Assembly: GCA_958453305.1 (NCBI GenBank)
Contig: CAUDXH010000001.1
Location: forward strand, 122,806-186,805
DNA length: 64,000 nt
Direction of reading: 5' to 3'
Origin: an uncultured Bacteroides sp.
GTDB lineage: Bacteria > Bacteroidota > Bacteroidia > Bacteroidales > Bacteroidaceae
The notes beneath the pieces were generated by a model. It was not told the origin of the DNA, searched no databases, and saw only the letters and a list, made by a program, of their open reading frames with translations. The translations under genes and the position numbers were made by a program. Shown piece by piece: positions 34,495 to 42,995 of this stretch. Within the stretch, counting starts at the first letter, position 1. Every line of letters begins with the position of its first letter.

Positions 34495-34564
34495 AAGTTG
34501 ACAGGGTTCTAAAGACCCTGACCTTCCATGAATCTATCATCAGGGATTAAAACCTTGTCAACTT
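34495..34564. repeat. AAGTTGACAGGGTT inverted repeat in mnmA/kdsD gap
   Basis: AAGTTGACAGGGTT (34495-34508) and AACCTTGTCAACTT (34551-34564) pair 13 of 14 bases, with an inner CAGGGT/ACCCTG stem (34502-34507 and 34515-34520) as an alternative. It resembles the sequence after ychF at 2068. It probably serves as a bidirectional terminator-like element. Confidence 0.6.
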
Positions 34565-34612
34565 ACCTGCAGAAGCCCCGTCACCGTATGACAGGCACTT
34601 GCATCCGTTTAC

Positions 34613-35215
34613 TTATTTACTTAGCTCACGTGAGCGCTCTCCCAGATAACCGCCATGATGGCGTTTACTGTATTCTTCAATGGTAAATCCCGTCTGTCTC
34701 ATTGTTTCTACCACCAGAATATCGCCTATAACCGTCATTACCGTAGTTGATGTAGTAGGAGTCATACCCAATAAACATACTTCGTCCGGATGACCGGTTG
34801 CGATGCATATATCGGCAGCTTGAGCCAAAGGACTTTGGGGATTTCCCGTAATAACAATCTTTTTCAGTTCTGGATTCAAACGGGCAGCAAGTTCTGTCAG
34901 TTCTACAATCTCACGCGTTTTTCCTGAATTGGAAATGAGCAACAATAAATCATTTTCCTGAAGTATTCCCAAATCCCCATGCTGTGCTTCACTCGGATGA
35001 AGAAAAACAGAAGGAATTCCGGTAGAGCAAAAGGTAGTTGCAATATTCATGGCTATCTGCCCCGCTTTTCCCATACCGCTCGTTACCAGCTTGCCCCGCT
35101 TGCGATGCACTTGCTCTACAATCAAAGCAACCGCCTTTTCATAAGCATCCGTTACCGGAATATTCAAAACGGCTTGTGCTTCACGCTGCAGCAATTCGTT
35201 AATAGATGAAATCAT
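34613..35215 (-). CDS. kdsD: Arabinose-5-phosphate isomerase, SIS domain only (KdsD-like)
   Basis: A 200-residue SIS-domain protein. VTSGMGKAGQIAMNIA and LLLISNSGKTREIVEL are the sugar-phosphate loops, and FLHPSEAQHGDLGI is the hallmark of D-arabinose-5-phosphate isomerases, which feed Kdo synthesis for lipopolysaccharide. The usual C-terminal CBS pair is absent, as known for Bacteroides isomerases. The C-terminus continues with NRHHGGYLGERS-like HHGGYLGERSREL. A -7 box lies at 35262. It converges with mnmA. Confidence 0.85.
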   Translation of the reverse strand: MISSINELLQREAQAVLNIPVTDAYEKAVALIVEQVHRKRGKLVTSGMGKAGQIAMNIATTFCSTGIPSVFLHPSEAQHGDLGILQENDLLLLISNSGKTREIVELTELAARLNPELKKIVITGNPQSPLAQAADICIATGHPDEVCLLGMTPTTSTTVMTVIGDILVVETMRQTGFTIEEYSKRHHGGYLGERSRELSK

Positions 35216-35261
35216 AAAAGTTTATTATTAGGTTAGTTAGTTTCTATTTACGCAGGTTTTG

Positions 35262-35269
35262 CAAATTTA
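35262..35269 (-). promoter_or_regulatory. -7 box of kdsD-like gene
   Basis: TAAATTTG on the minus strand, with CTTG 19 bp further upstream as a near-match to the -33 box. Confidence 0.55.
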
Positions 35270-35389
35270 CTCTCAAGACATAAGGCAACAAGGTAAAGAA
35301 ACTCTCAGCAATCAAGTTCTTCATTCACATACTGTCAAGATGATGCAAACCTTATCATGGATATAAATGGAGCATTTGCCCCATTTACA

Positions 35390-35926
35390 TCATTGCTCAA
35401 GAATAGCCGTCAGCTCTTCAAATGAATCGGCAACCAGAAAATAGTTTTTCAAAGGACGGTGCGCAAAATGATTCACTTCCAGATTTTTCAAGAAATCCAA
35501 GATACCATTCCAAAATCCATCTATGTTATAAAAAACCACCTTCTTGGTATGATAGCCTATCGTTGCGGCAGCCATCACATGAAATACTTCATCCAAGGTG
35601 CCCACTCCACCGGGAAGAGCTACCAGAATATCCGACTCCTGAAGCATCAGGTCTTTACGGTCACTCAAATTAACGGTATGAAAAGTTACATCAAGTAAAT
35701 CACTTACCAAGCCTCTTTCTTCCAGCTTTGTAGGGATTACCCCCATAATCATACCTCCGTTTTGCTTAGCTTCGCGCGCAACGACTTCCATCAGACCATT
35801 GCTTGAGCCTCCATAAACCAACCATTTATGATGCTTTCCCATCCATCGGCCTAACTCGGCGGCTTTCTCTATAAAAATAGAGTCTATCGCATCGGATGCT
35901 GAACAGAATATTCCAATCTTATTCAT
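35390..35926 (-). CDS. LOG family protein (TIGR00730)
   Basis: A 178-residue Rossmann-like protein with the LOG signature PGGVGTLDE and GGSSNGLMEVVA near the N-terminus. LOG proteins release the base from nucleoside 5'-monophosphates (phosphoribohydrolase; the best known substrates are cytokinin ribotides and AMP). The bacterial physiological substrate is uncertain. A second, diverged family member lies at 42305-42892. A -7-box-like CAAATATC is present upstream but is imperfect. Confidence 0.9.
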   Translation of the reverse strand: MNKIGIFCSASDAIDSIFIEKAAELGRWMGKHHKWLVYGGSSNGLMEVVAREAKQNGGMIMGVIPTKLEERGLVSDLLDVTFHTVNLSDRKDLMLQESDILVALPGGVGTLDEVFHVMAAATIGYHTKKVVFYNIDGFWNGILDFLKNLEVNHFAHRPLKNYFLVADSFEELTAILEQ

Positions 35927-35995
35927 AATGACCTGTTTTTATTACTTTAATGCAAATATCTGTATTTTTTGAAGAAAGGCAATAAGTATTTGTTG

Positions 35996-36003
35996 TAATT
36001 TTG
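35996..36003 (+). promoter_or_regulatory. -7 box of M16 peptidase gene
   Basis: TAATTTTG, 26 bp before the ATG. TTTG at 35968 is 24 bp upstream, slightly beyond the usual spacing. Confidence 0.55.
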
Positions 36004-36029
36004 CCGTATTAAACAGATTCCAAGAAAAA

Positions 36030-37253
36030 ATGCAATATAATACATTCATTCTACCCAACGGATTACGTATCATTCATGCCACCAGTCCTACCAATGTAAC
36101 CTATTGTGGCTTCGCCGTAGATGCAGGTACCCGAGATGAGTTACCTGAAGAACAGGGTATGGCACATTTTGTAGAACATTTAATCTTTAAAGGTACCAAA
36201 AAACGCCGTGCATGGCATATCTTAAACCGAATGGAGAATGTAGGTGGAGACTTAAATGCATATACCAATAAAGAAGAAACTGTAATTTACAGTGCCTTTT
36301 TAAAAGAGCATTTCGCACGTGCCGTTGAGCTGCTTACCGATATTGTTTTTAACAGTACGTTTCCACAACATGAAATGGATAAAGAGGTGGAAGTAGTTAT
36401 CGATGAAATACAAAGCTATGAAGATACTCCTTCTGAACTTATATTTGATGATTTCGAAGAGCTTATTTTTCCGAATCATGCATTGGGAAGAAATATTTTA
36501 GGAAAGCCGGATCTTTTACACAAGATAAAAAGTGAAGATACGCTTCGGTTCGTAAACCGCTATTATAAACCAACCAATATGGTGTTCTTCGTATTGGGTG
36601 ATATTGACTTTAAAAAAGTGATCCGTACTGTCGGAAAATTGGTTGCCGACATTCCGTTCAGTACAGTAGAAGGATATACACGCACCAAACCCCAACCCTA
36701 TGTACCCCAACAACGTACCCTATTGAAAGATACACACCAGGCTCATGTCATGATAGGCGGAAGAGGCTATGATGCATACGACGAACGCAGAACCGGACTT
36801 TATCTGCTGAATAATATTCTGGGAGGTCCCGGCATGAACAGCCGCCTGAATGTTTCTTTGCGCGAACGACGGGGATTGGTATATAATGTAGAGTCGAATC
36901 TTACTGCCTATACCGATACAGGAACTTTCTGTATCTATTTCGGATGTGATTCAGAGGATGCCGAGCACTGCATCGAACTAACCCACAAAGAGCTTAAGAA
37001 GCTTCGAGACAAGGGGTTGACATCATCCCAGCTGGATGCAGCTAAAAAACAAATAATCGGGCAGATAGGAGTAGCCGGAGATAATTTTGAAAACAATGCC
37101 TTAGATATGGGAAAATGCTTCTTACACTATAAACGTTACGAAGAAAAGTCGGAGGTATTCGCCCGCATTCAGTCATTGACATCCAGCCAGTTGCTTGCTA
37201 TCGCAAATGAAGTGTTTGCCGAAAACTACTTGTCTACACTGATTTACCGGTAA
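36030..37253 (+). CDS. M16 family zinc peptidase
   Basis: A 407-residue processing-peptidase-like protein. The inverted zinc motif HFVEH is at residues 46-50, followed by the conserved GGDLNAYTNKEETVIYSA and the third-ligand region EVVIDEI. The C-terminal domain has LLNNILGGPGMNSRLNVSLRE with the substrate-binding R/Y pair. It has no signal peptide, so it is probably cytoplasmic. Single-domain M16 members often dimerise. It is a single gene with a -7 box at 35996. Confidence 0.93.
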   Translation: MQYNTFILPNGLRIIHATSPTNVTYCGFAVDAGTRDELPEEQGMAHFVEHLIFKGTKKRRAWHILNRMENVGGDLNAYTNKEETVIYSAFLKEHFARAVELLTDIVFNSTFPQHEMDKEVEVVIDEIQSYEDTPSELIFDDFEELIFPNHALGRNILGKPDLLHKIKSEDTLRFVNRYYKPTNMVFFVLGDIDFKKVIRTVGKLVADIPFSTVEGYTRTKPQPYVPQQRTLLKDTHQAHVMIGGRGYDAYDERRTGLYLLNNILGGPGMNSRLNVSLRERRGLVYNVESNLTAYTDTGTFCIYFGCDSEDAEHCIELTHKELKKLRDKGLTSSQLDAAKKQIIGQIGVAGDNFENNALDMGKCFLHYKRYEEKSEVFARIQSLTSSQLLAIANEVFAENYLSTLIYR

Positions 37254-37279
37254 GGATGGAAGTAGACGCCCCGATGCCC

Positions 37280-37380
37280 CGTCTGTGCTCCATGGAAGTA
37301 CAGACGCATTGCAGACACACTAACCCCGTCCGTACAGTCATCTATTTACAAACGAATAGTGTCTGTTTTTGCCCTGATAG
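37280..37380 (+). terminator. Hairpins after the M16 gene
   Basis: CGTCTGT/ACAGACG (37280-37286 and 37300-37306) forms a perfect 7-bp hairpin. Downstream, CAGACAC (37312-37318) can pair with GTGTCTG (37369-37375), which is followed by five T residues, but the loop is 50 nt. Confidence 0.45.
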
Positions 37381-37474
37381 TAACATGTAATACACGTTTA
37401 GCCGTTATCCTCATTTTGCTTTTTTTTGAAATCCCATCCTACTTTGTAACTTAGGTTCGCAAATAACAAGAAAC

Positions 37475-37849
37475 ATGAAGAAGCAAAGTAAATCAGACAA
37501 GAATGAAATAGCAAAACGACTCAGCCAATGGAAAGAGCTTAAAGTATATCTCCGCTTCCACGTAACCATCCAAGACTTAAGTAAGGAAGTAGGAATAAAC
37601 CGCACTTATCTTTCTAATTTCATCAACGAAACTTATGGGGAAAATTTTAATAACTGGATAAACGGACTACGGATTAATGAAGCCAAAAACAGAATTTTGA
37701 CTATTCCTGAAAACAATCTTTCTGAGATAGCCCGCCAAGTAGGATTTGCCGATTTAGCTCATTTCAGTAAAATATTCAAAAGAAAAGAAGGCATCAGTCC
37801 GTCTGACTGGAAAAAACAAAATAAGAAAGACGATGACATAGGTTTCTAA
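37475..37849 (+). CDS. Small AraC-type HTH protein
   Basis: A 124-residue protein consisting only of an AraC/XylS DNA-binding domain: first helix-turn-helix TIQDLSKEVGINRTYLSNFI, second SEIARQVGFADLAHFSKIFK, then the typical end KEGISPSDWK. There is no sensor or transmembrane part. An in-frame stop lies about 45 bp upstream, so it is not a simple 5' truncation within this sequence, though it may descend from the C-terminus of a larger regulator. The target is unknown. It ends in a strong bidirectional terminator. Confidence 0.85.
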   Translation: MKKQSKSDKNEIAKRLSQWKELKVYLRFHVTIQDLSKEVGINRTYLSNFINETYGENFNNWINGLRINEAKNRILTIPENNLSEIARQVGFADLAHFSKIFKRKEGISPSDWKKQNKKDDDIGF

Positions 37850-37923
37850 TGGCTCTGCATAAAAAACAGTCCTCACTTACAAACCTGCAAACTGACTTCA
37901 GACGAAAAACCGTCATAAAAACA

Positions 37924-37985
37924 CAGAGACACTGCGCACTCGGGGACTATCCCCTTCTCTGTGCACAGTGTCTCTGCTTTTTATC
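37924..37985. terminator. Bidirectional terminator between HTH gene and tyrS
   Basis: Sixteen-nt arms (37924-37939 and 37961-37976) pair with one mismatch. T-runs follow on both strands. Confidence 0.9.
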
Positions 37986-38019
37986 AATTATTTATTTTTG
38001 CCTGCAAACGAGCTATCAC

Positions 38020-39312
38020 TTATTTCGCAATCAGCAAGTAGTAATTTTTCTTACCGCGCTGTACAAGCAAGTATTTCCCGTCTAACAAGTCGGCAGCTGT
38101 AATTTCCTGATCGGGAGCAGCCAGTTTTTCTTTATTCAGCGAAACGCCACCACCTTGAACCAGTTTACGCATTTCTCCTTTTGAAGGGAAAACTGCCGCT
38201 TTTTCAGTAAACAAATCTACTGCTTTCACTCCAGCCTCAATCTCAGCTTTTGCAACCTCAAACTGAGGAACTCCTTCAAAAACAGACAATAAAGTATCTT
38301 CGTCCAGTTTCTTCAATGCTTCAGAAGTAGCATTTCCAAACAAGATACCCGAAGCTTCTACTGCCGCATTGTAATCGGCTTCCGAATGTACCATAATGGT
38401 TACTTCTTTCGCCAGGCGTTTTTGCAAGGGGCGCAAATGAGGAGCAGCCTGTTGCTCTGCAACCAAAGCATCAATTTCCTCTTTGCTCAACATGGTAAAT
38501 ATCTTGATATAGCGTTCTGCATCTGCATCGCTTACATTCAGCCAGAACTGATAGAATTTATAAGGCGAAGTATAACGAGAGTCAAGCCAGATATTTCCTG
38601 ATTCGGTTTTTCCAAACTTACCTCCGTCGGCTTTCGTAATCAGCGGACAAGTCAAGGCGAAAACTTCGCCTCCGTTTGTACGGCGAATCAGTTCAGCTCC
38701 GGTAGTGATATTTCCCCACTGGTCTGAACCACCCATCTGAAGCTTACAGTTCTTGGTTTCATACAGGTGAAGGAAGTCATATCCCTGAAGCAGCTGATAA
38801 GTAAATTCTGTAAATGAAAGACCGTCGCGTGCTTCACCGTTCAAACGTTTCTGCACCGAATCTTTTGCCATCATATAGTTCACAGTGATGTGCTTTCCTA
38901 CCGTACGTGCAAAATCGAGGAAAGTAAAGTCTTTCATCCAGTCATAGTTATTAACCAGTTCTGCCTTGTTAGGAGCGTCCGATTCGAAATCGAGGAATTT
39001 GCTCAACTGCTTTTTAATACACTCCTGATTGTGACGCAATGTTTCTTCATCCAGCAAGTTGCGTTCAGCCGACTTACCTGAAGGGTCTCCAATCATCCCG
39101 GTAGCACCTCCAACCAAAGCCAGCGGTTTATGACCACAACGTTGGAAATGTTTTAAAATCATCACGCTCACCAAGTGGCCGATATGCAACGAATCAGCAG
39201 TAGGGTCAATACCTACGTAAGCTGTCACCATTTCTTTTTCCAGTAATTCTTCTGTTCCCGGCATCATGGTGTGCACCATTCCGCGCCATCTGAGTTCTTC
39301 TACAAAGTTCAT
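38020..39312 (-). CDS. tyrS: Tyrosyl-tRNA synthetase
   Basis: A 430-residue class Ic synthetase. The HIGH motif is at residues 43-46 (DSLHIGHLVSV), the KMSKS-like loop is KFGKTESG, and the C-terminal S4-like RNA-binding domain (about 365-430) includes KLVQGGGVSLNKEK. It charges tRNA-Tyr. It has its own -7 box at 39349 and ends the minus-strand run that starts at the second LOG gene. Confidence 0.98.
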   Translation of the reverse strand: MNFVEELRWRGMVHTMMPGTEELLEKEMVTAYVGIDPTADSLHIGHLVSVMILKHFQRCGHKPLALVGGATGMIGDPSGKSAERNLLDEETLRHNQECIKKQLSKFLDFESDAPNKAELVNNYDWMKDFTFLDFARTVGKHITVNYMMAKDSVQKRLNGEARDGLSFTEFTYQLLQGYDFLHLYETKNCKLQMGGSDQWGNITTGAELIRRTNGGEVFALTCPLITKADGGKFGKTESGNIWLDSRYTSPYKFYQFWLNVSDADAERYIKIFTMLSKEEIDALVAEQQAAPHLRPLQKRLAKEVTIMVHSEADYNAAVEASGILFGNATSEALKKLDEDTLLSVFEGVPQFEVAKAEIEAGVKAVDLFTEKAAVFPSKGEMRKLVQGGGVSLNKEKLAAPDQEITAADLLDGKYLLVQRGKKNYYLLIAK

Positions 39313-39348
39313 CGAATGAATTTCTTAGTTTAACAATAAAGATGTGGG

Positions 39349-39356
39349 CAAAAGTA
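39349..39356 (-). promoter_or_regulatory. -7 box of tyrS promoter
   Basis: TACTTTTG on the minus strand, 36 bp upstream of the tyrS ATG. Confidence 0.55.
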
Positions 39357-39382
39357 CGACACTTTATCTGAATAACCAATTT

Positions 39383-40024
39383 TTAACGGCTAAAAAAGAG
39401 GAAGTTAATATTTTCGTCTATACATTCTTCTAACTGATTCAGGCTGACTTTACGCACCTCTGCTACTTGCATATAAACCTCTTTTACAGATAAAGAGGCC
39501 TCATCGGTTTCAAGCAGCAAACGTTCGGAAGGAGTTACCTCTACTGCTTCCGGATGAAAATACCTGCCAAAAGACAAATAAAATCCGTGGCGCAGATAAG
39601 TTAAAGCCAGCTCTTTTTTTCCGCGAAAACCATGGATAATCCAAGGTTGGCGAGGACAGAGCTCTTTCTTTAGAGCGATTATTTCGCCTGAAGCTTTCAC
39701 GCAGTGAATAAACAAGGGCTGTTCATAACGTTCAGACCTGTTAATAACTTCTTGAAAAGCTTTGAGCTGAAGTGCAAACGGAGTAGAGCAAACCTTATCG
39801 AGACCTGCCTCTCCCAAGGCAAGAAGGCGCAAATCGGTTTCAAGCAACTTATCCAGCCATTGAAGTTGGCTGTTCATATCTTCTTCTGTAAGATACCAGG
39901 GATGAATACCGGCAGAAAGGTAACGCGCCTCTTTAAAATCCGTGCGCATACGGTCGCTCATGCAGCATGAAAAGAAAGCTTCTGAGGGATTTTCAGGTAA
40001 GTGATGAGTATGAACATCAAACAT
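39383..40024 (-). CDS. TatD family hydrolase
   Basis: A 213-residue TatD-like metal-dependent hydrolase, shorter than the usual ~260. The metal-site motifs are in place: HTHH at residues 5-8, ALGEAGLD, FIHCVKA, HGFRG and LETDEAS. TatD enzymes act as deoxyribonucleases in other bacteria, but the biological substrate of this short form is unknown. It is 5 nt downstream of yidD in the rnpA-yidD-tatD-tyrS order. Confidence 0.88.
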   Translation of the reverse strand: MFDVHTHHLPENPSEAFFSCCMSDRMRTDFKEARYLSAGIHPWYLTEEDMNSQLQWLDKLLETDLRLLALGEAGLDKVCSTPFALQLKAFQEVINRSERYEQPLFIHCVKASGEIIALKKELCPRQPWIIHGFRGKKELALTYLRHGFYLSFGRYFHPEAVEVTPSERLLLETDEASLSVKEVYMQVAEVRKVSLNQLEECIDENINFLFFSR

Positions 40025-40029
40025 AATAG

Positions 40030-40251
40030 CTATGGAACGGGGTCATATCCGGAACCTCCCCACGGATGACAACGAAGAATGCGGCGCACCGTCAGATACA
40101 ATCCTTTAAACGGACCATGTTTCTTCAATGCTTCAATGGCATATTGAGAACAGGTAGGTGTAAACCGGCATGAAGGTGGAGTAAACGGAGAAATACAGTT
40201 CCGGTAAAAGTAAATAGGAAGCAACAATAAAGCTGTAACCAACCGTTTCAT
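40030..40251 (-). CDS. yidD: Membrane protein insertion efficiency factor YidD
   Basis: A 73-residue YidD with the signature CRFTPTCSQYAIEALKKHG and HPWGGSGYDPVP. It assists YidC-dependent membrane insertion at the inner membrane. The ATG overlaps the rnpA stop by 4 nt, matching the widely conserved rnpA-yidD coupling. The gene yidC is not in the window. Confidence 0.96.
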   Translation of the reverse strand: MKRLVTALLLLPIYFYRNCISPFTPPSCRFTPTCSQYAIEALKKHGPFKGLYLTVRRILRCHPWGGSGYDPVP

Positions 40252-40643
40252 GATAAACGCTCAGCTATAAGGTGAAGCAGTTTCTGCACTTTTACCTCTA
40301 CTTCTGAAGAATCATGCAGTTCATTATCAATCCAAATAAAAGCGATGGCCAGTTTACGGTTTGAAGGGGTCAATACATCTGCAAGGATTTGCTTGTTTTT
40401 ACGGTAGGCTTCACGTATCTGGCGTTTCACCCGGTTACGCTTCACAGCCCGCTTAAAACGTTTTTTAGGAACACTGATGAGTAATGAAACATCGGGAAGA
40501 TGCTCTCCTTCGACAGCCATATAGACTATCCGGAGCGGAAAGACAGGCAACGACTTGCTTCCCCCGGAAAAAAGTTTCTCTATCAGAATACGGCTGTTCA
40601 GTCGTTCTTTTTTGTCGAGAGTGTATGTCTTCAGGTCTGCCAT
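40248..40643 (-). CDS. rnpA: Ribonuclease P protein component
   Basis: A 131-residue RnpA, the protein subunit that helps RNase P RNA trim tRNA 5' leaders. The RNR motif is KRAVKRNRVKRQIREAYR, and FPLRIVYMAVEG is the conserved first strand. The usual upstream rpmH is absent here; instead hemD precedes it, as in other Bacteroidales. It overlaps yidD by 4 nt. The upstream 110 bp are repeat sequence. Confidence 0.95.
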   Translation of the reverse strand: MADLKTYTLDKKERLNSRILIEKLFSGGSKSLPVFPLRIVYMAVEGEHLPDVSLLISVPKKRFKRAVKRNRVKRQIREAYRKNKQILADVLTPSNRKLAIAFIWIDNELHDSSEVEVKVQKLLHLIAERLS

Positions 40644-40651
40644 AAGAGTAG

Positions 40652-40753
40652 GTTTTAAGTTTTTGAGTTCCTAAGTTCTTGCATTCTCAAAGATTTGAGT
40701 TCTTGGTTTTTTAAATTATTATCCACTAACTTAAAAACCCAAGAACTTAGAAC
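40652..40753 (-). repeat. AACTTAAAAACCCAAGAACTT repeat (copy 5)
   Basis: The hemD-rnpA gap is filled by AAGTTTTTGAGTTCCTAAG-type units and, beyond 40728, the inverse ACTTAAAAACCCAAGAACTT, so it can form a long imperfect hairpin. It is the same family and layout as the ruvB-flippase gap. Confidence 0.65.
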
Positions 40754-41500
40754 TTATTTATTTTGTTCGCGGATGAACATATCAAGTGCAGCTGTCATCG
40801 AAGGAGCTACAGTGGTAGGAGCCTCCAGATCAAGGCGCAATCCAGCTTCTTTCACAGCCTTTGCCGTAGTAGGTCCGAAGCATCCGATTGCAATTTCCTT
40901 CTGTTCAAACTTCGGGAAGTTTTTCATCAGCGACTGGATACCTGCCGGACTAAAGAACACCAGCATGTCATAATCAAACTTTTCTTCAGGAGTAAAGTCA
41001 TTACTTACGGTACGATACATCACAGCTTCCGTATGCTGGATTTTATTTTTATCCAGTAAGTCTTTCACTTCATCGTTATGTACATCTGACATGGGGATGA
41101 AATACTTTTCAGTGTTATGCTTTACAATCAGCGGAAGCAAATCAGCAAACTTCCCGGTAGCGCCAAAAAATACTTTACGCTTCCGATACTGCACATATTT
41201 CTGAATATACAATGCAATAGCCTCTGAAGTACAGAAATATTTCATTGTTTCCGGAATGGTCACACGCAATTCTGTACACAAATTAAAAAAGTGATCAATG
41301 GCGTGGCGTGAAGTAAACACTACTGCCGTATGATCCAAGATAGAAACTTTCTGCTGTCTGAACTCTTTCGCAGACAAACTCTCTACTTTAATGAACGGGC
41401 GAAAATCTATCTTCACTCCGTACTTCTCAGCAATATCAAAATATGGAGATTTCTCCGAAGCTGGTTTAGGCTGAGAGATGAGAACTTTCTTTATCTTCAA
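40754..41500 (-). CDS. hemD: Uroporphyrinogen-III synthase
   Basis: A 248-residue HemD-type protein with two Rossmann-like lobes; VVFTSRHAIDHFFNL and LVFFSPAGIQSLMKNF are the conserved loop pairs, and CFGPTTAKAVKEAGL closes the fold. It cyclises hydroxymethylbilane to uroporphyrinogen III for haem or corrinoid synthesis. The start appears to be TTG (41498-41500), since the Bacteroidales N-terminus MKIKKVLISQPKP begins there and no ATG is near. It begins 4 nt after the DUF4271 stop, suggesting translational coupling. Confidence 0.9.
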   Translation of the reverse strand: MKIKKVLISQPKPASEKSPYFDIAEKYGVKIDFRPFIKVESLSAKEFRQQKVSILDHTAVVFTSRHAIDHFFNLCTELRVTIPETMKYFCTSEAIALYIQKYVQYRKRKVFFGATGKFADLLPLIVKHNTEKYFIPMSDVHNDEVKDLLDKNKIQHTEAVMYRTVSNDFTPEEKFDYDMLVFFSPAGIQSLMKNFPKFEQKEIAIGCFGPTTAKAVKEAGLRLDLEAPTTVAPSMTAALDMFIREQNK

Positions 41501-41504
41501 TGTA

Positions 41505-42308
41505 CTAAAAATTTAAAATCAATACCTTGTTAACATACTCAATCCCTTTCCATAGCAAAAGGTCGGGGATTAATTCCAGGGTGCAAAAGTACAGAATTAA
41601 ATGCAGAAAGCCATGCAAATAGCTGAAAAAGTTCCGAATACACTTATAAAATAACAATATTTTAGTAAAGAGTACAACCAGGAGAATAACCATTTGTGAA
41701 ATCTCCGGTTTAAGGTTAAAATAAACAATCAGAAGAATTAACGGAAAAAGAAGAAACCCCGTAGCCACAAGTAAATCAAAATAAGCTTTCCGCCATGAAA
41801 TATTCTGTTCTTTGTCAAAAAAAATCCAATTGACAAAACTGTAAGAAAGCCATTTATACACTACCAGAGCTCCAGCCGAAGCTATATATGCCGCCAATAA
41901 TCCATGTGAAGATACACTTTGAAACAAAGCCGGAGAGGTATCTAAGCTATAATCATACATACACACTCCACCTAACACGCAGGTTACTCCGCAAAGCACC
42001 AATATGAAGTTAAAGTCTGTACCCGTTGCATCGTCAAAAAGGTTTCCCCGCTCTTTATGTACAAAGAAGTTTTTGAGGCGCTGATACAGGTATTTCCTAC
42101 GGTGATTAATAGAATAATAAATCAAAAAGAAACAGAGAAACAGCAAGGCTGTTACCGCCCAGTCATTATTCAGGCGATAGGGCATAGGTTTTCCGTCTAT
42201 CCCTGAGGGCTGTATTTCCTGCATACATTCCTTTACACTGTCGGTCAAGAGGCTTCTCTCCTGACCTGTATAAACTGAAATCAAGCCTGTGTCGCAAACT
42301 TCATTCAT
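41505..42308 (-). CDS. DUF4271 membrane protein
   Basis: A 267-residue protein with about six to seven hydrophobic helices after residue 50 (WAVTALLFLCFFLIYYSI, FLLFPLILLIVYF). It matches DUF4271, a Bacteroidetes family of unknown function that is usually next to hemD. The ATG overlaps the LOG gene stop by 4 nt (42305-42308). Its constant pairing with hemD suggests a link to tetrapyrrole metabolism, but this is inference. Confidence 0.88.
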   Translation of the reverse strand: MNEVCDTGLISVYTGQERSLLTDSVKECMQEIQPSGIDGKPMPYRLNNDWAVTALLFLCFFLIYYSINHRRKYLYQRLKNFFVHKERGNLFDDATGTDFNFILVLCGVTCVLGGVCMYDYSLDTSPALFQSVSSHGLLAAYIASAGALVVYKWLSYSFVNWIFFDKEQNISWRKAYFDLLVATGFLLFPLILLIVYFNLKPEISQMVILLVVLFTKILLFYKCIRNFFSYLHGFLHLILYFCTLELIPDLLLWKGIEYVNKVLILNF

Positions 42309-42892
42309 ATGGCTGCAAATTTACGGATTTCCTTGCTCCACAAGGGGGTTGAATAAAGCAACTCTACAGCCTCTTCAGGAGTTGAAGTCACCTGCCATAT
42401 CTCCCGGTGTTCCGGACGCATGAAATTCTGGTCGACGGCTTTTTCCAACAGTGCGAGCAACGGATCATAAAACCCGTTTACATTCAAGATGACAACCGGA
42501 TTAAAATAAATCCCCAACTGTTTCCAAGTAATGATTTCCAGCAGTTCTTCCATGGTTCCGCAGCCACCGGGAAGCGCTATAATCCCGTCCGACAAGTCAG
42601 CCATCATCTGCTTCCGTTCATGCATGGTTTCTGTTTCAATGAGGCGAGTCAACCCCCGGTGATGCCATCCTTGTTCCACCATAAAGCGAGGAATAATTCC
42701 GGTAACCGTTCCTCCGGCAGCAAGTACAGCATCACTGATATGACGCATCAGCCCCAAGCAACCTGCCCCATTAATCAGATTAATCTTTCGTTCGGCAAGT
42801 ATATGCCCTAAGCGTTCGGCTGCTTCAAAATAGGCAGGAGCTATCTTTGTGCTCGAAGCACTGTAGACACATACGTTTTTTATATCATTCAT
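42305..42892 (-). CDS. LOG family protein (TIGR00730), second copy
   Basis: A 195-residue LOG-type phosphoribohydrolase. The signature is PGGCGTMEELLEI, with NGAGCLGLMRHISDA in place of the GGSS loop of the other copy. I start at MNDIKNVCVYSASS (42892); the frame is open to 42943 but the extension has no family resemblance. It probably hydrolyses nucleoside monophosphates to base and ribose 5-phosphate. It heads the minus-strand unit LOG-DUF4271-hemD, with overlapping or near-touching genes. Confidence 0.9.
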   Translation of the reverse strand: MNDIKNVCVYSASSTKIAPAYFEAAERLGHILAERKINLINGAGCLGLMRHISDAVLAAGGTVTGIIPRFMVEQGWHHRGLTRLIETETMHERKQMMADLSDGIIALPGGCGTMEELLEIITWKQLGIYFNPVVILNVNGFYDPLLALLEKAVDQNFMRPEHREIWQVTSTPEEAVELLYSTPLWSKEIRKFAAI

Positions 42893-42935
42893 ATATTCAG
42901 CTAATCTATTGATAACAAACATGCTGATATGATAA

Positions 42936-42975
42936 CGAGGCAACAGATTGATTCTCTGTTCAATCCGTTACCTCG
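42936..42975 (-). terminator. Hairpin after metK
   Basis: Sixteen-nt arms (42936-42951 and 42960-42975) pair with two mismatches. The T-tract is weak. Confidence 0.5.
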
Positions 42976-42995
42976 CTACTCCATTCAGCTGTATT

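Noticed and set aside
40652..40753. Replication origin near rnpA
   Set aside because: A TTATCCACT resembling a DnaA box occurs near 40720, but it is single and lies in low-complexity repeat. dnaA and rpmH are absent.
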